A stretch of 64,000 bases of DNA, from assembly GCA_043721915.1 (NCBI GenBank), contig JAYSPV010000081.1, positions 42,886 through 106,885 on the forward strand, given 5' to 3'. The notes under the pieces were generated by a model. The model was not told the DNA's origin. It searched no databases and saw nothing but the letters and a program-made list of their open reading frames with translations. Below, piece by piece: positions 50,806-60,531 of this stretch (its first letter is position 1; each line of letters starts with the position of its first letter). Made by a program: the position numbers and the translations under genes. The stretch comes from UBA668 sp043721915 (GTDB lineage Bacteria; Actinomycetota; Acidimicrobiia; Acidimicrobiales; Ilumatobacteraceae).

Positions 50806-53478
50806 ATGGCCGGCAACAACACGGGCACGGTGACGTTCCTGTTCACCGACATCGAAGGTTCGACGGCACTGTTACGGCAGGCCGGCGCTGGTTACGCCGA
50901 TCTCCTCGACCGGCACCGCGTCATCATCCGCGCCGCCGTGGCCGAACATGGCGGCTCCGAACGCGGCACTGAGGGCGATTCGTTCTTCATCACGTTCGAC
51001 AATCCATCCGCAGCGATCGCAACTGCCGTGGCTGCTCAGCGCGCTCTGAGCACGGAGCCGTGGCCCGACGGGCTCGAGCTGCGAGTACGGATGGGCATTC
51101 ATCTCGGCGAGGCCACGGACCGCGGCGAGGGACCTGTCGGTCTCGCCGTCCACCACGGTGCGCGTATGGCTGCGACTGGCCACGGGGGGCAGATCGTGCT
51201 CAGCGACGCGGCCCGAATCGCTGCTGCGACACTGCCGCAGGGTGCTGGCGTGATGGCGCTCGGGTCGTTCCACGTGCGTGACGTCGGCACGGTGCCGCTC
51301 CACCAGCTCACCGCACCGGGTCTCCCAGTCGAGTTCCCGCCGTTGCGGGCAACAGCGGAGGTGCCCGGCAACCTTCCCGTGGAGCTGTCGACCTTCATCG
51401 GCCGCACCGCCGAGTTGAAGTCATTGGTGGAGGAGCTGGACGAGCACCGTCTGGTGACATTGATCGGGGTGGGCGGCACCGGTAAGACACGCCTGTCGGT
51501 GGAGGCAGCGCGGGAGGTGTCGGTGTCGTTTCCCGACGGTTGTTGGATGGTCGAACTCGCCGCAGTCACCGTTCCGGAGGCGGTTCCGTTCGCCTTCTGC
51601 GCGAACCTCAACATCACGGCGCCTGCCGAGGGTGACGTACTCGGGCATCTGGTGTCGCGCCTTCGCGACAAGCGGATGTTCATCATCGTCGACAACTGCG
51701 AGCATCTGCTCGCTGCCGCGGCCGACACGGTCGAGCGGATCGTGTCGGCCTGTCCCCAGGTCACGGTGCTGGTGACGAGTCGTGAGCCGTTGATGATCCG
51801 TGGCGAACGGCTCGTACCGGTGCCGTCGTTGTCGCCCGACGAGGCAGAACGGTTGTTTCTCGACCGGGCTCGCGACGAGGCCCCCGACCTGGTGATCGAC
51901 GTCGACCAGGCCCGTGCGGTCACCGAGTTGTGCGCACGACTCGACGGGCTGCCGTTGGCGCTCGAGTTGGCTGCATCGCGAGTGCGGGCATTCAGCCCGG
52001 TCGAGCTCGTCGCGAACCTCGAGGAGCGGTTCCGGATGCTCGTCGGCGGACGCCGGTCACGCATGGAGCGCCATCAGACGATGCGCGGCACACTCGATTG
52101 GTCCTACGACCTGTGCGGTGACGTCGAGAAGGCGGTGTTCGATCGATTGTCGGTGCTCCCTGCAGGGTTCGATCTCGCCGCGGCCAAGGCCGTGGCCGGC
52201 GGCGAAGGGGTGAGCGCTTTCGATGTGGTCGACGTGGTGCCACAGCTGCTCGACCGCTCGCTCCTCCAACGAACCACCGCACCCGATGGCACCACCCGCT
52301 ACCGGATGCTCGAGACCATGCGCGCCTACGGACGTGAACACCTCCACCACCAAGGAACCGCCGACACGATCCGCGCCCATCACGCCCGCTACATCGCAGC
52401 CACCATCGCCGCGCTCGGACTGCGCATTTTGGGGCCTGACGAGCAGCAGGTGTGGCAACGGATCGCCGCGTACCTCCCCGACCAGATCGTCGCTCTGGAC
52501 TGGTGCATCGAGCACCAGGACTGGGAGAACGCAATGCGTCTCATCTCCGCCGGGAACGAGCTGGGCGAGCGTGAGACCGTCGAGATGGTCACACGGTTGC
52601 ACGACGCTGCTCAGGCCGGAAACGCCCCCAGCTCCATTCTCGATGAGCTTGCGGTTCGCGACCAGCGCACCGAACTCGTCGAGACTTCGGAGACGCAAGC
52701 CAACCGCGGATGGCGGATGATCCGGTCAGGTCCGCCTGCACCTACCGATCGGGCCGCCTTCCCCCCGCAGGGGGCGTTCAGCGGTGGCAACCTCTCCGCC
52801 TCCGACGCGGACGAATTCATCGGCAGCCTCGCAGCGTGGCGGTCGGCTGGGCCGGTCAACCGGTTCTTTGCAGAGTGGTTCGCTGCACGCGCATTGGCGC
52901 ATGCCGGTCTTCTCGATCGCGTCGACCAGCCAGTGGCTGACCTGGCACTGTTCGCAGAAGGACTCCGTAGCACACGTGCTGAGGTCCTGATCAACGAGCT
53001 GCGTGGAACGATCGCACGCGAGCGCCGCGACTGGATCGGTGCGGCCCACTGGTACGCGAACGTCGTCGAAGCGGCGAACGGTCAGTTGCGCACATGGCTG
53101 GATCTCATCTCCGCCTGGTATCTCCTCACCGCTCGCTGTCTCGGGCCCGGCCACGCCGAGATCACCGGCGGCGACCTGCGCGACCCTTGGCTGTGCTTCC
53201 GCATGGAACACCTCGACATCCTGCAATGGCGCGGCGCCATCGCAACGGCCATCGCACTTCATCGTCTCGGGCGCACCGACTTGGCCGACCGATTCGCGAC
53301 CTGGGCATATCGGAACGACTCGCCCGGGATCATGCACTCGCCGCAGTTCGGCGACTTGCTCGACCTCGCAGGGCTGCCCACGACCGCGGTCGACACGAAC
53401 GACGACCTCGACACCCTCATCGATGAGGTGCTGGTGGTTGCCGACGAACTGGATGCGGCGGCTCCCGCGCTTGCCTGA
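50806..53478 (+). CDS. class III nucleotidyl cyclase fused to NB-ARC/STAND ATPase (copy 1)
   Basis: The 890-residue protein has a class III cyclase at residues about 8-165: metal ligands D15 (FTDIEGST) and D58 (EGDSFFITF), and transition-state Arg R120. The purine-selecting Lys/Asp pair is replaced by G54 and G109, and the usual Asn by H116 (AVHHGAR), so substrate choice is open. Residues about 195-480 are a STAND ATPase: Walker A GVGGTGKT (K227), Walker B IIVD296, TSREPL and the NB-ARC GLPLAL motif. The C-terminal 400 residues are helical, with no DNA-binding domain seen. A GGGAGAAGGGGG ribosome site precedes the ATG. A paralogue follows after one base. Confidence 0.88.
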   Translation: MAGNNTGTVTFLFTDIEGSTALLRQAGAGYADLLDRHRVIIRAAVAEHGGSERGTEGDSFFITFDNPSAAIATAVAAQRALSTEPWPDGLELRVRMGIHLGEATDRGEGPVGLAVHHGARMAATGHGGQIVLSDAARIAAATLPQGAGVMALGSFHVRDVGTVPLHQLTAPGLPVEFPPLRATAEVPGNLPVELSTFIGRTAELKSLVEELDEHRLVTLIGVGGTGKTRLSVEAAREVSVSFPDGCWMVELAAVTVPEAVPFAFCANLNITAPAEGDVLGHLVSRLRDKRMFIIVDNCEHLLAAAADTVERIVSACPQVTVLVTSREPLMIRGERLVPVPSLSPDEAERLFLDRARDEAPDLVIDVDQARAVTELCARLDGLPLALELAASRVRAFSPVELVANLEERFRMLVGGRRSRMERHQTMRGTLDWSYDLCGDVEKAVFDRLSVLPAGFDLAAAKAVAGGEGVSAFDVVDVVPQLLDRSLLQRTTAPDGTTRYRMLETMRAYGREHLHHQGTADTIRAHHARYIAATIAALGLRILGPDEQQVWQRIAAYLPDQIVALDWCIEHQDWENAMRLISAGNELGERETVEMVTRLHDAAQAGNAPSSILDELAVRDQRTELVETSETQANRGWRMIRSGPPAPTDRAAFPPQGAFSGGNLSASDADEFIGSLAAWRSAGPVNRFFAEWFAARALAHAGLLDRVDQPVADLALFAEGLRSTRAEVLINELRGTIARERRDWIGAAHWYANVVEAANGQLRTWLDLISAWYLLTARCLGPGHAEITGGDLRDPWLCFRMEHLDILQWRGAIATAIALHRLGRTDLADRFATWAYRNDSPGIMHSPQFGDLLDLAGLPTTAVDTNDDLDTLIDEVLVVADELDAAAPALA

Positions 53479-53479
53479 C

Positions 53480-56143
53480 ATGCACCAACACCCGCCCCAC
53501 CCGACGACAGGCACCCTGACGTTCCTGTTCACCGACATCGAAGGGTCGACCATGCTGCTACGCCAGGCCGGCGCCCGGTACAGCCAGCTGCTCGACCGAC
53601 ACCGGGCCATCATCCGCGCCGCCGTCGCCGAACACGGCGGAACCGAACAGGGCACCGAGGGCGATTCATTCTTCATCACCTTCGACAGCCCATCAGCCGC
53701 AATCGCTACTGCGCTTGCGGCTCAACACGATCTGGTCGCCGAGCCGTGGCCGGAGGGGCTCGAACTACGGGTGCGGATGGGCATCCACCTCGGCGAGGCC
53801 ACCGACAGCGGCGAAGGCCCCGTCGGACTCGCCGTCCACCACGGAGCACGCATCGCCGCAACTGGCCACGGCGGCCAGATCGTGCTCAGCGATGTCGCCC
53901 GCAGCGCAACCGGCACCTTGCCACCAGGGGCCGACGTGATGGCGCTCGGGTCGTTCCATGTGCGCGATGTCGGCGCTGTGCCACTTTACCAGCTGGTCGC
54001 GGCGGGTCTTCCAGTCGAATTCCCACCGTTGCGAGCAGGCTCCGAGACCCTGGGCAGCCTTCCTTCCGAACTGTCGACGTTCATCGGCCGCTCCGGCGAG
54101 TTGAAGTCGTTGGCCGAGGCCTTGCACGAGCAACGACTGGTGACGCTGATCGGGGTTGGTGGCACCGGTAAGACGCGGCTCGCGGTCGAGACCGCGTCGA
54201 CGATGTCGGCGGCGTTTCCCGACGGTTGCTGGATGGTGGCGCTGGCGCCGGTGACGGTCGAAGAAGCATTGCCGTTCGCGTTCGCTGCCGGCGTGCAGAT
54301 GACGGCACCCGCCAACGGTGACGTGCTCGATCACGTCATCGCCCGGCTGCGCGACAAGCGTTGTCTGGTGGTGGTCGACAACTGCGAGCATGTCCTCGGC
54401 GCAGCGGCCGACCTGGTGGAGCGTGTCGTTGGTGGCTGCCCCAAAGTGACGATTCTCGCGACGAGCCGCGAGCCGCTGATGGTGCGAGGCGAGCGGCTGG
54501 TACCGGTGCCGTCACTGCTGCCCGAGGAGGCCGAACGGCTGTTCCTGCAGCGGGCTCACGATGAAGCACCCGACCTCGTGATCGACGACGACCAACGGCG
54601 CGCGATCACCGAGCTGTGCCGCCGCCTCGACGGTCTGCCGTTGGCGCTCGAGTTGGCAGCGTCGCGGGTCCGTGCGTTGACCCCGATCGAGTTGGTCGCA
54701 AATCTGGAGGAGCGCTTCCGCATGCTCGTCGGTGGGCGACGATCGCGAATCGAGCGCCATCAGACGATGCGCGGCACGCTCGACTGGTCCTACGACTTGT
54801 GCAGCGAGGTCGAGCAGGCGGTGTTCGACCGCTTGTCGGTGTTTCCGGCCGCGTTCGATCTGGCTGCGGCCCGAGCCGTCGCCGGTGGTGACGGTGTCGA
54901 CGAGTTCGATGTGATTGACGTCGTGCCACAACTGGTCGACCGTTCGTTGCTACAACGCTCGACCGCACTCGACGGCACCACCCGGTTCCGGATGCTCGAG
55001 ACCATGCGCGCCTACGGGCACGAGCACCTACAGCATCGAGGGCTGTCCGACACAATTCGCGAGCATCATGCCCGATACACGGCGCGTACCGTCGCCGCCC
55101 TCACCCTGCGCCAGCTCGGCCCGGAAGAAGAGCAGGTGACGCAGCGCCTGAGCGACTACCTCACCGATGCGCTCGTCGCATTGGACTGGTGCATCGATCA
55201 CCAGGAGTGGGAAGCAGGGATTCGCCTGATCTGGGTGGGCAGGCGCAACGCCGAACGCGAAACGGGGGAGATGGCCAGACGATTGCTCGCCGCAGCCACG
55301 AGTGGTGGCGCCCCCGTGAACCTCCTTCTCGAACTCAGTCTGTTCGACACGAGGAACAGTGACGAGCCTGGCTTCTACGACGAGTTCCAAGCGCGTGGGT
55401 GGCGCAGGATCCGATCAGCGACGCCCATCGCCACCGATCGATATGTCAGTAGTTGGTTCATGGACCTCGACGTCACTGCGGCCAACGTCGACGAGTACCT
55501 CGTCAGCCTCGACAGATGGAGGACGGCGCCACCAGTCACGCGCTTCTGGGCGGAATACTGGGGGATCCGGGCCATGACGTACTCTCCCGAAGTCGCCGAT
55601 CGCCTTGATGAACTCATGTCGCCGTTCGCCGCATTCGCCCGGACGTTGAACAGCACCTGGGCCTCACAGGCGGTCGCTGAACTCAACGGGCTGGTGGCAT
55701 GCGAGCGACATGACTGGACCGCGGCAGCGAACTGGTATCGCCAGGCCAAGACCGACGGCGTCTTTCGATGGCATCGTGACCTGACGTCGGCGTGGCACGG
55801 ACTCATCGCTCGGGCAATGAGCAGCGAACCGTTCGAGCTCACCGGCGCAGAGCTACGCGACCCATGGCAGTTTCAGCGCAGCCAGCAAGGCGGGTGGAAG
55901 GAAATCGGCGCAACTGCAACCGCGCTGGCCCTGCACCGCATCGGTCAGACAGACCTGGCGAACCGATGGGCAGCCCTGCAAGCCACATACCTCACCGAAT
56001 GGGAGGGGTATTCGATGTACATCGTCGGCCTACTCGATCGCGTCGGGCTGCCGACGACCCAACTCGATCACGTCGATGATCTCGACACCCTCATCGACGA
56101 GGTCTTCATCGTCGCCGACCGGCTCGACGGCCTCGCGGTGTAG
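53480..56143 (+). CDS. class III nucleotidyl cyclase fused to NB-ARC/STAND ATPase (copy 2)
   Basis: An 887-residue tandem paralogue of the preceding protein, starting one base after its stop. Cyclase metal ligands are D19 and D62, with H120 and R124 in the same AVHHGAR setting and the same loss of the Lys/Asp selectors. Walker A Lys is K231. The first 550 residues are nearly colinear with copy 1. Most of the remainder has diverged except the last 30 residues (LPTTQLD...DDLDTLIDEVFIVAD). The frame is open upstream inside copy 1, but homology starts at this ATG. The shared core and divergent tail suggest that the two sense different partners. Confidence 0.87.
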   Translation: MHQHPPHPTTGTLTFLFTDIEGSTMLLRQAGARYSQLLDRHRAIIRAAVAEHGGTEQGTEGDSFFITFDSPSAAIATALAAQHDLVAEPWPEGLELRVRMGIHLGEATDSGEGPVGLAVHHGARIAATGHGGQIVLSDVARSATGTLPPGADVMALGSFHVRDVGAVPLYQLVAAGLPVEFPPLRAGSETLGSLPSELSTFIGRSGELKSLAEALHEQRLVTLIGVGGTGKTRLAVETASTMSAAFPDGCWMVALAPVTVEEALPFAFAAGVQMTAPANGDVLDHVIARLRDKRCLVVVDNCEHVLGAAADLVERVVGGCPKVTILATSREPLMVRGERLVPVPSLLPEEAERLFLQRAHDEAPDLVIDDDQRRAITELCRRLDGLPLALELAASRVRALTPIELVANLEERFRMLVGGRRSRIERHQTMRGTLDWSYDLCSEVEQAVFDRLSVFPAAFDLAAARAVAGGDGVDEFDVIDVVPQLVDRSLLQRSTALDGTTRFRMLETMRAYGHEHLQHRGLSDTIREHHARYTARTVAALTLRQLGPEEEQVTQRLSDYLTDALVALDWCIDHQEWEAGIRLIWVGRRNAERETGEMARRLLAAATSGGAPVNLLLELSLFDTRNSDEPGFYDEFQARGWRRIRSATPIATDRYVSSWFMDLDVTAANVDEYLVSLDRWRTAPPVTRFWAEYWGIRAMTYSPEVADRLDELMSPFAAFARTLNSTWASQAVAELNGLVACERHDWTAAANWYRQAKTDGVFRWHRDLTSAWHGLIARAMSSEPFELTGAELRDPWQFQRSQQGGWKEIGATATALALHRIGQTDLANRWAALQATYLTEWEGYSMYIVGLLDRVGLPTTQLDHVDDLDTLIDEVFIVADRLDGLAV

Positions 56144-56174
56144 CCGCCACACTGGGGCGCTCCGGGAAACGAAT

Positions 56175-56196
56175 CGGCCGCCCCTGGGGGCGGCCG
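56175..56196 (-). terminator. hairpin after tRNA-Leu
   Basis: CGGCCGCCCC and GGGGCGGCCG are perfect 10-bp arms separated by 2 bases. On the minus strand the next bases include TTCGTTT. It lies between tRNA-Leu and the convergent cyclase gene and could end both transcripts. Confidence 0.55.
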
Positions 56197-56211
56197 GTAC
56201 GAGAATCAGTG

Positions 56212-56295
56212 TGTCGAAGGGGGGACTTGAACCCCCACGAACCGAAGTCCACCAGCCCCTCAAGCTGGCGCGTCTGCCTATTCCGCCACTTCGAC
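56212..56295 (-). tRNA. tRNA-Leu (anticodon GAG)
   Basis: An 84-base cloverleaf on the minus strand. The acceptor stem is GTCGAAG with CTTCGAC and discriminator A. The anticodon arm is CCAGC-TTGAGGG-GCTGG, giving anticodon GAG. The long variable arm is typical of tRNA-Leu, and the T-arm is GGGGG-TTCAAGT-CCCCC. The CCA end is not encoded. It follows secG on the same strand. Confidence 0.95.
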
Positions 56296-56326
56296 GTGGT
56301 GAGCCACGAAGGCTACCGCTGCTGGC

Positions 56327-56566
56327 CTATCGCTCCAACAGGAAACTCAGTGCAATGACCGTTCCGAACCACACGATGCCGAACACCGTGGTGATACGGG
56401 TGAGGTTGCGCTCTGCCGCCGTGCTGCCGAGCGCCGTGGAGCCGGCGCCGCCGAACATGTCGCTGAGGCCACCACCGCGGCCGCTGTGCATCAGCACACC
56501 CGCCACGAGGCCAGCCAACGACACAACATTGACAATTACCGACAGGTACATGATGAAATCGCGCAC
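56327..56566 (-). CDS. secG: preprotein translocase subunit SecG
   Basis: A 79-residue inner-membrane protein with two hydrophobic helices flanking the conserved cytoplasmic loop (SGRGGGLSDMFGG...AERNLTRIT), the SecG signature. It assists SecYEG during protein export. In many actinobacteria secG directly follows tpiA; here an oligopeptide transporter operon lies between them. tRNA-Leu follows 31 bases downstream, an arrangement common beyond this genus. Confidence 0.95.
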   Translation of the reverse strand: MRDFIMYLSVIVNVVSLAGLVAGVLMHSGRGGGLSDMFGGAGSTALGSTAAERNLTRITTVFGIVWFGTVIALSFLLER

Positions 56567-56591
56567 GGTGGAGAAGCCTATCGGCGATCGG

Positions 56592-57602
56592 TCAGACAGA
56601 CGCGGCGTTCGACAGCGTCACCGGGGTGACCGATGGGAAGTGACACGCCACCGGATGACCGTGACCGCGATCGACCAGCTCCGGCTCTTCCATCGCACAC
56701 AGATCCTGCGCGATGGGGCAGCGCGTCCGGAAGCGGCAACCGGTGGGTGGGTTGATCGGGCTGGGCGGGTCGCCCTGCAGCATGATCCGCTGGCGCATCC
56801 GCTCGGTGTGCGGATCGGGTTCGGGCACGGCTGAGAGCAGCGCCTGAGTGTAGGGGTGGGCGGCCTGCGTGTAGAGCTGCTCCGCCGGGCCGACCTCCAT
56901 GATCTTGCCGAGGTACATCACGGCGACCGAGTGGCTGATGTGGCGCACCACCGAGAGGTCGTGGGCGATGAACAGGTAGCTGAGGCCCAGCCGTTGCTGG
57001 AGATCACTGAGAAGGTTGACCACACCGGCCTGAATGCTGACGTCGAGCGCCGAGACCGGCTCGTCGAGCACGATGAACGACGGGTTCAGGGCCAACGCCC
57101 GTGCGATACCGATGCGCTGCCGCTGGCCACCTGAGAACTCGTGTGGAAAGCGGCGCGAGTGATCCGGCGCAAGGCCGACCAGCTCGAGCAGCTCTGCCAC
57201 CCGGTCCTGGTGGTTGCCCTCCACCTTCTGGATCCGCAGCGGTTCGGCGATCGCGTTGCCGACCGTCAGGCGTGGATCGAGTGAGGCCTGCGGATCCTGG
57301 AACACGATCTGCATCTCACGCCGAAGCTTGCGCATCTCCTTGCGGGGCAGACCGACGATCTCCTGACCCTTGAACTTCACCGAGCCCCTGGTGGGTTCGA
57401 TCAAGCGCAGGACACTGCGGCCCACGGTGGTCTTACCGCTGCCGCTCTCCCCCACGAGGCCGAACGTCTGCCCCGTACGGATCGAGAACGACACATCCGA
57501 GACTGCCTGCACCTGAGCGCGCGTGCGCCGCAAGCCGTTCGAACCAGTGATCGTGAACTCCTTGACGAGCCCGTTCACTTCCAGCACCGGCACATCACTC
57601 AC
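56592..57602 (-). CDS. oligopeptide/dipeptide ABC transporter ATP-binding protein (DppF/OppF type)
   Basis: A 336-residue ATPase of the peptide importer. Walker A is GESGSGKTT, the signature FSGGQRQRIGIARAL, Walker B FIVLDEPVSALD, followed by the H-loop AHDLSV. The C-terminal oligo_HPY region (HPYTQALLSAVPEPDP...GCRFRTRCP) carries the cysteine cluster that can hold an iron-sulfur centre. The GTG start overlaps the stop of the upstream ATPase gene (GTGA). It is the last gene of the five-gene transporter operon. Confidence 0.95.
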   Translation of the reverse strand: MSDVPVLEVNGLVKEFTITGSNGLRRTRAQVQAVSDVSFSIRTGQTFGLVGESGSGKTTVGRSVLRLIEPTRGSVKFKGQEIVGLPRKEMRKLRREMQIVFQDPQASLDPRLTVGNAIAEPLRIQKVEGNHQDRVAELLELVGLAPDHSRRFPHEFSGGQRQRIGIARALALNPSFIVLDEPVSALDVSIQAGVVNLLSDLQQRLGLSYLFIAHDLSVVRHISHSVAVMYLGKIMEVGPAEQLYTQAAHPYTQALLSAVPEPDPHTERMRQRIMLQGDPPSPINPPTGCRFRTRCPIAQDLCAMEEPELVDRGHGHPVACHFPSVTPVTLSNAASV

Positions 57603-58576
57603 TGCGCGACCTCCGCGAACAACTCCGTCGCCCGGATGCAGGCAGTCAACGACTCTCCGAACGGCACCAGCTCGGGAATCGCTGCTTCGCACCGGTCTTC
57701 ACGGTGCTCGCAACGCGCGGCGAAGGCACACCCTGGCGGGGGCTGCAGCATGTTGGGCGGGCTGCCGGTGATCGGCAGCAGGCGCTCCTGACCGACGCGC
57801 GGCAGCGAGTGCAACAGACCAACTGTGTACGGGTGCGTCGGCGTGTTGAACAGGTGGTCCACCGATGCTCGCTCGACCACACGGCCCGCGTACATCACCT
57901 GTACACGATCGGCAACACGCGCGATCACGCCCAGGTCGTGGGTGATCATCACGATGGCCTTGTTCATCTCGCGCTGGATCTTCTGGAACACCTCGAGGAT
58001 CTGGGCCTGCACCGTCACGTCGAGCGCCGTCGTGGGCTCGTCGGCGATCAGCACGTCGGGGTCGTTCGCGAGTGCCATCGCGATCATCGCCCGCTGCCGC
58101 ATGCCACCGCTGAACTCGTGCGGGTACTGCTTGGCACGCGTCGCCGGCTGCGGGATACCGACAGTGTCCAACAACTCCACCGCGTGCGCATGCGCAGCCG
58201 ACTTCGACACGTGCTGGTGCTCGCGGATCATCTCCACGATCTGGTCGCCGATGCGGTACACCGGGTTGAGCGCCGACAGCGGGTCCTGGAAGATCATCGC
58301 CACCTGGCGGCCACGGATCGTGCGCATCGTCTTGTTCGAGGCGTTCACCATCTCGATGCCGTTCACCGTCGCCGAGCCGGTCATCCGCGCCGTGCTGGGC
58401 AGCAACCCGAGCATGCCGAGGAAGGTCACCGACTTCCCGGAGCCCGACTCGCCGACCACGCCGACCATCTCACCGGGCATCACATCGAGATCGACACCGC
58501 GCACCGCCTGCACCACACCATTGGGCGTCTGGAACGACACACGAAGATCCCTGAGAGACAACAGTGGAGCGCTCAT
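57599..58576 (-). CDS. oligopeptide/dipeptide ABC transporter ATP-binding protein (DppD/OppD type)
   Basis: A 325-residue ATPase, partner of the next gene. Walker A is GESGSGKSV, the signature FSGGMRQRAMIAMAL, Walker B VLIADEPTTALD and the H-loop THDLGV. The OppD/DppD C-terminus (HPYTVGLLHSLPRVG, then GCAFAARCEHREDRC) completes the assignment. The ATG overlaps the permease stop by 4 bases and its own stop overlaps the following start, so the ATPases are translated as a coupled pair. Confidence 0.95.
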   Translation of the reverse strand: MSAPLLSLRDLRVSFQTPNGVVQAVRGVDLDVMPGEMVGVVGESGSGKSVTFLGMLGLLPSTARMTGSATVNGIEMVNASNKTMRTIRGRQVAMIFQDPLSALNPVYRIGDQIVEMIREHQHVSKSAAHAHAVELLDTVGIPQPATRAKQYPHEFSGGMRQRAMIAMALANDPDVLIADEPTTALDVTVQAQILEVFQKIQREMNKAIVMITHDLGVIARVADRVQVMYAGRVVERASVDHLFNTPTHPYTVGLLHSLPRVGQERLLPITGSPPNMLQPPPGCAFAARCEHREDRCEAAIPELVPFGESLTACIRATELFAEVAQ

Positions 58577-59541
58577 CCCTTGCCCTTGTCCAGCTTGGGG
58601 TCGAACGCATCGCGTAGACCATCACCGATGAAGTTGATGCAGACCGCCAGGATGACCAGCATGCCGCACGGGTAGGCGACGAGCCACCAGTTGCCCTGCT
58701 TGGCACCCGCTTGCGACAGCGCCACCAAGTTGCCGAGCGACGTCGAGTCCGAGCCCGGTTGCGGCCCGAGGCCGAAGAACGACAGCGTCGACTCAGCCAC
58801 CAAGTTGCCGATCACAGCGATCGAGAACGACACCAGCAACGGGCCGATCGAATTGGGGATCAGGTGGGAGAACGCAATGCGGGTGTTGGTGGCACCCACG
58901 GCGCGAGCCGCCTCCACGAACTCGCGTTCCTTGAGGGCGAGCACGCTGCCGCGAACTAGCCGGGCCACACCCATCCAGCCGAAGAAGGTCAGCAAGAAGA
59001 TGAGGAAACGGAACGACGAGATGTCGCCGATGATCGCCGTCAACCACGGCAGGTTGCCGAGGAATGCACGCATGATGATGATCGACACCAGGAACGGGAA
59101 GGCGAGGAAGATGTCGGTGACACGCATCACGATGTCGTCGAAACGGCCACCGCGAATCCCGGAGAACACACCGATGATCGTGCCGACGAGCAGCGACAAC
59201 AAGCCGGCAGCAGCACCGATCAGCAGCGAACTGCGCGTACCGTAGAGCAACCGGCTGTACAGGTCGCGACCGATGTCGTCGGTGCCCATCCATGCGATCT
59301 TGCTGGGCGCGAGGTACTGGTTCTTGCCGTCCTTGATGTCGATCACGGCTTCGCTGATGCCGTACCGAGCCGTGACGCCGGTGAAGATGACGGCGAGCAG
59401 GATCAGGCCGAAGACCACCGTCGAGATGGCCGCGCCCGGGTTGCGCCAGTAGCGCTGGATGGCCAACCGAGCGGGCCCCTTGGTAAGGACATCGAGCCCC
59501 TCGGCAGCGTCGAGTTGACTTGGGTTCTTGGTACTAGGCAA
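58573..59541 (-). CDS. oligopeptide/dipeptide ABC transporter permease (OppC/DppC type)
   Basis: A 322-residue inner-membrane permease with six helices. The N-terminal OppC_N segment contains the first helix (AISTVVFGLILLAVIF), then GTDDIGRDLYSRLLYGTRSSL, a family hallmark, and the EAA loop EAARAVGATNTRIAFSHLIPN. The start is a TTG within an 8-bp overlap with the OppB-type gene, so translation is coupled. With OppB it forms the membrane channel. Confidence 0.93.
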   Translation of the reverse strand: MPSTKNPSQLDAAEGLDVLTKGPARLAIQRYWRNPGAAISTVVFGLILLAVIFTGVTARYGISEAVIDIKDGKNQYLAPSKIAWMGTDDIGRDLYSRLLYGTRSSLLIGAAAGLLSLLVGTIIGVFSGIRGGRFDDIVMRVTDIFLAFPFLVSIIIMRAFLGNLPWLTAIIGDISSFRFLIFLLTFFGWMGVARLVRGSVLALKEREFVEAARAVGATNTRIAFSHLIPNSIGPLLVSFSIAVIGNLVAESTLSFFGLGPQPGSDSTSLGNLVALSQAGAKQGNWWLVAYPCGMLVILAVCINFIGDGLRDAFDPKLDKGKG

Positions 59542-60505
59542 GTCGGATCCTCGGGTCGAGCTTGGCGTACGAGACGTCGGCCAACAGGTTGAACAGCAAC
59601 ACGGAGATGATCAGCATCACCAGGAACGGCATCAGCAACGGCAGATCGCCGGTGAACGACGCCTCGAGGAAGTACTTCCCCAGACCCGGGTAGTTGAAGA
59701 TGTTCTCGGTGATGATCAATCCGCCCAGCAGCTGACCGAGGTCGAGCGCCATGATCGTCGCCATCGGGATCAGCGCGTTGCGCACACCGTGGCGACGCAG
59801 GATCGTCCACTCGCCCAGGCCTTTCGCCCGCGCCGTGCGGACGTAGTCCATCGAGCGAACGTCGAGCAGGCTGGCACGCATGTAACGCGCGTAGCCGGAG
59901 ATCGTCTGGATCGCGACCACCGTCACCGGCAGGATCAAGTGCTTGATCATCAGCCCGAGATCGAAACCCTGCTGACCGGGCGGGTACACACGACCGTCGG
60001 GCAGCCAGTGGAGCTGGACGGCGAAGACCAACTGCAGGACGACGCCGGACACGAACGGCGGAATCGCACCGACGAAGTACGCCAGCATGTTGACGACCGT
60101 GTCGAACACGCCGCCCGGCTTGCGCGCAGCGAGCGTCCCCAGCAACAGCCCGAGGCTGATACCGAGCACGGAGGCGATACCGGCCAGCCGCAAGGTGTTG
60201 AAGATCGAGTAGCGCAGACGGGGCCACACCAGGGCCCGGCCCTTGATCGTGCGCTGCCACTCATCGGGCCCCTGCAGGAAGCTCCACGCCCAGCGGAAGT
60301 AGCCACGCACGTAGCCCCACGCACCGTCGTACAGGAAGTTGGCGTCCTTGTACTGCTGGATCTTCTTCGGTGTGACGCGGGTGTTGTTGCGCTCGTAGGA
60401 CTTCACCGGGTCCCAACCGATTCGTACGAACACGTACACCATGAAGGTGATCAGCATCACTGTTGGTGCCAGCCACAACAAGCGCCGGACGACAAACCTG
60501 AGCAC
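59534..60505 (-). CDS. oligopeptide/dipeptide ABC transporter permease (OppB/DppB type)
   Basis: A 323-residue inner-membrane permease. The first helix lies at about 8-28 (LLWLAPTVMLITFMVYVFVRIGWDP). A larger than usual periplasmic loop (about 35-95) follows, then the LGLLLGTLAARKPGGVFD segment and the EAA loop ARAKGLGEWTILRRHGVRNALIP typical of OppB. It starts with GTG. Ninety bases separate it from the binding-protein gene, and a strong terminator-like hairpin lies in between, so expression of the membrane parts is probably lower than that of the binding protein. Confidence 0.93.
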   Translation of the reverse strand: MLRFVVRRLLWLAPTVMLITFMVYVFVRIGWDPVKSYERNNTRVTPKKIQQYKDANFLYDGAWGYVRGYFRWAWSFLQGPDEWQRTIKGRALVWPRLRYSIFNTLRLAGIASVLGISLGLLLGTLAARKPGGVFDTVVNMLAYFVGAIPPFVSGVVLQLVFAVQLHWLPDGRVYPPGQQGFDLGLMIKHLILPVTVVAIQTISGYARYMRASLLDVRSMDYVRTARAKGLGEWTILRRHGVRNALIPMATIMALDLGQLLGGLIITENIFNYPGLGKYFLEASFTGDLPLLMPFLVMLIISVLLFNLLADVSYAKLDPRIRLA

Positions 60506-60531
60506 GCAACCCCCTACCGAAGTCTCTCTAC

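Noticed and set aside
50806..56143. Mobile element or transposon duplication behind the tandem cyclase genes
   Set aside because: No transposase, terminal inverted repeats or target-site duplications are seen; simple tandem duplication explains it.
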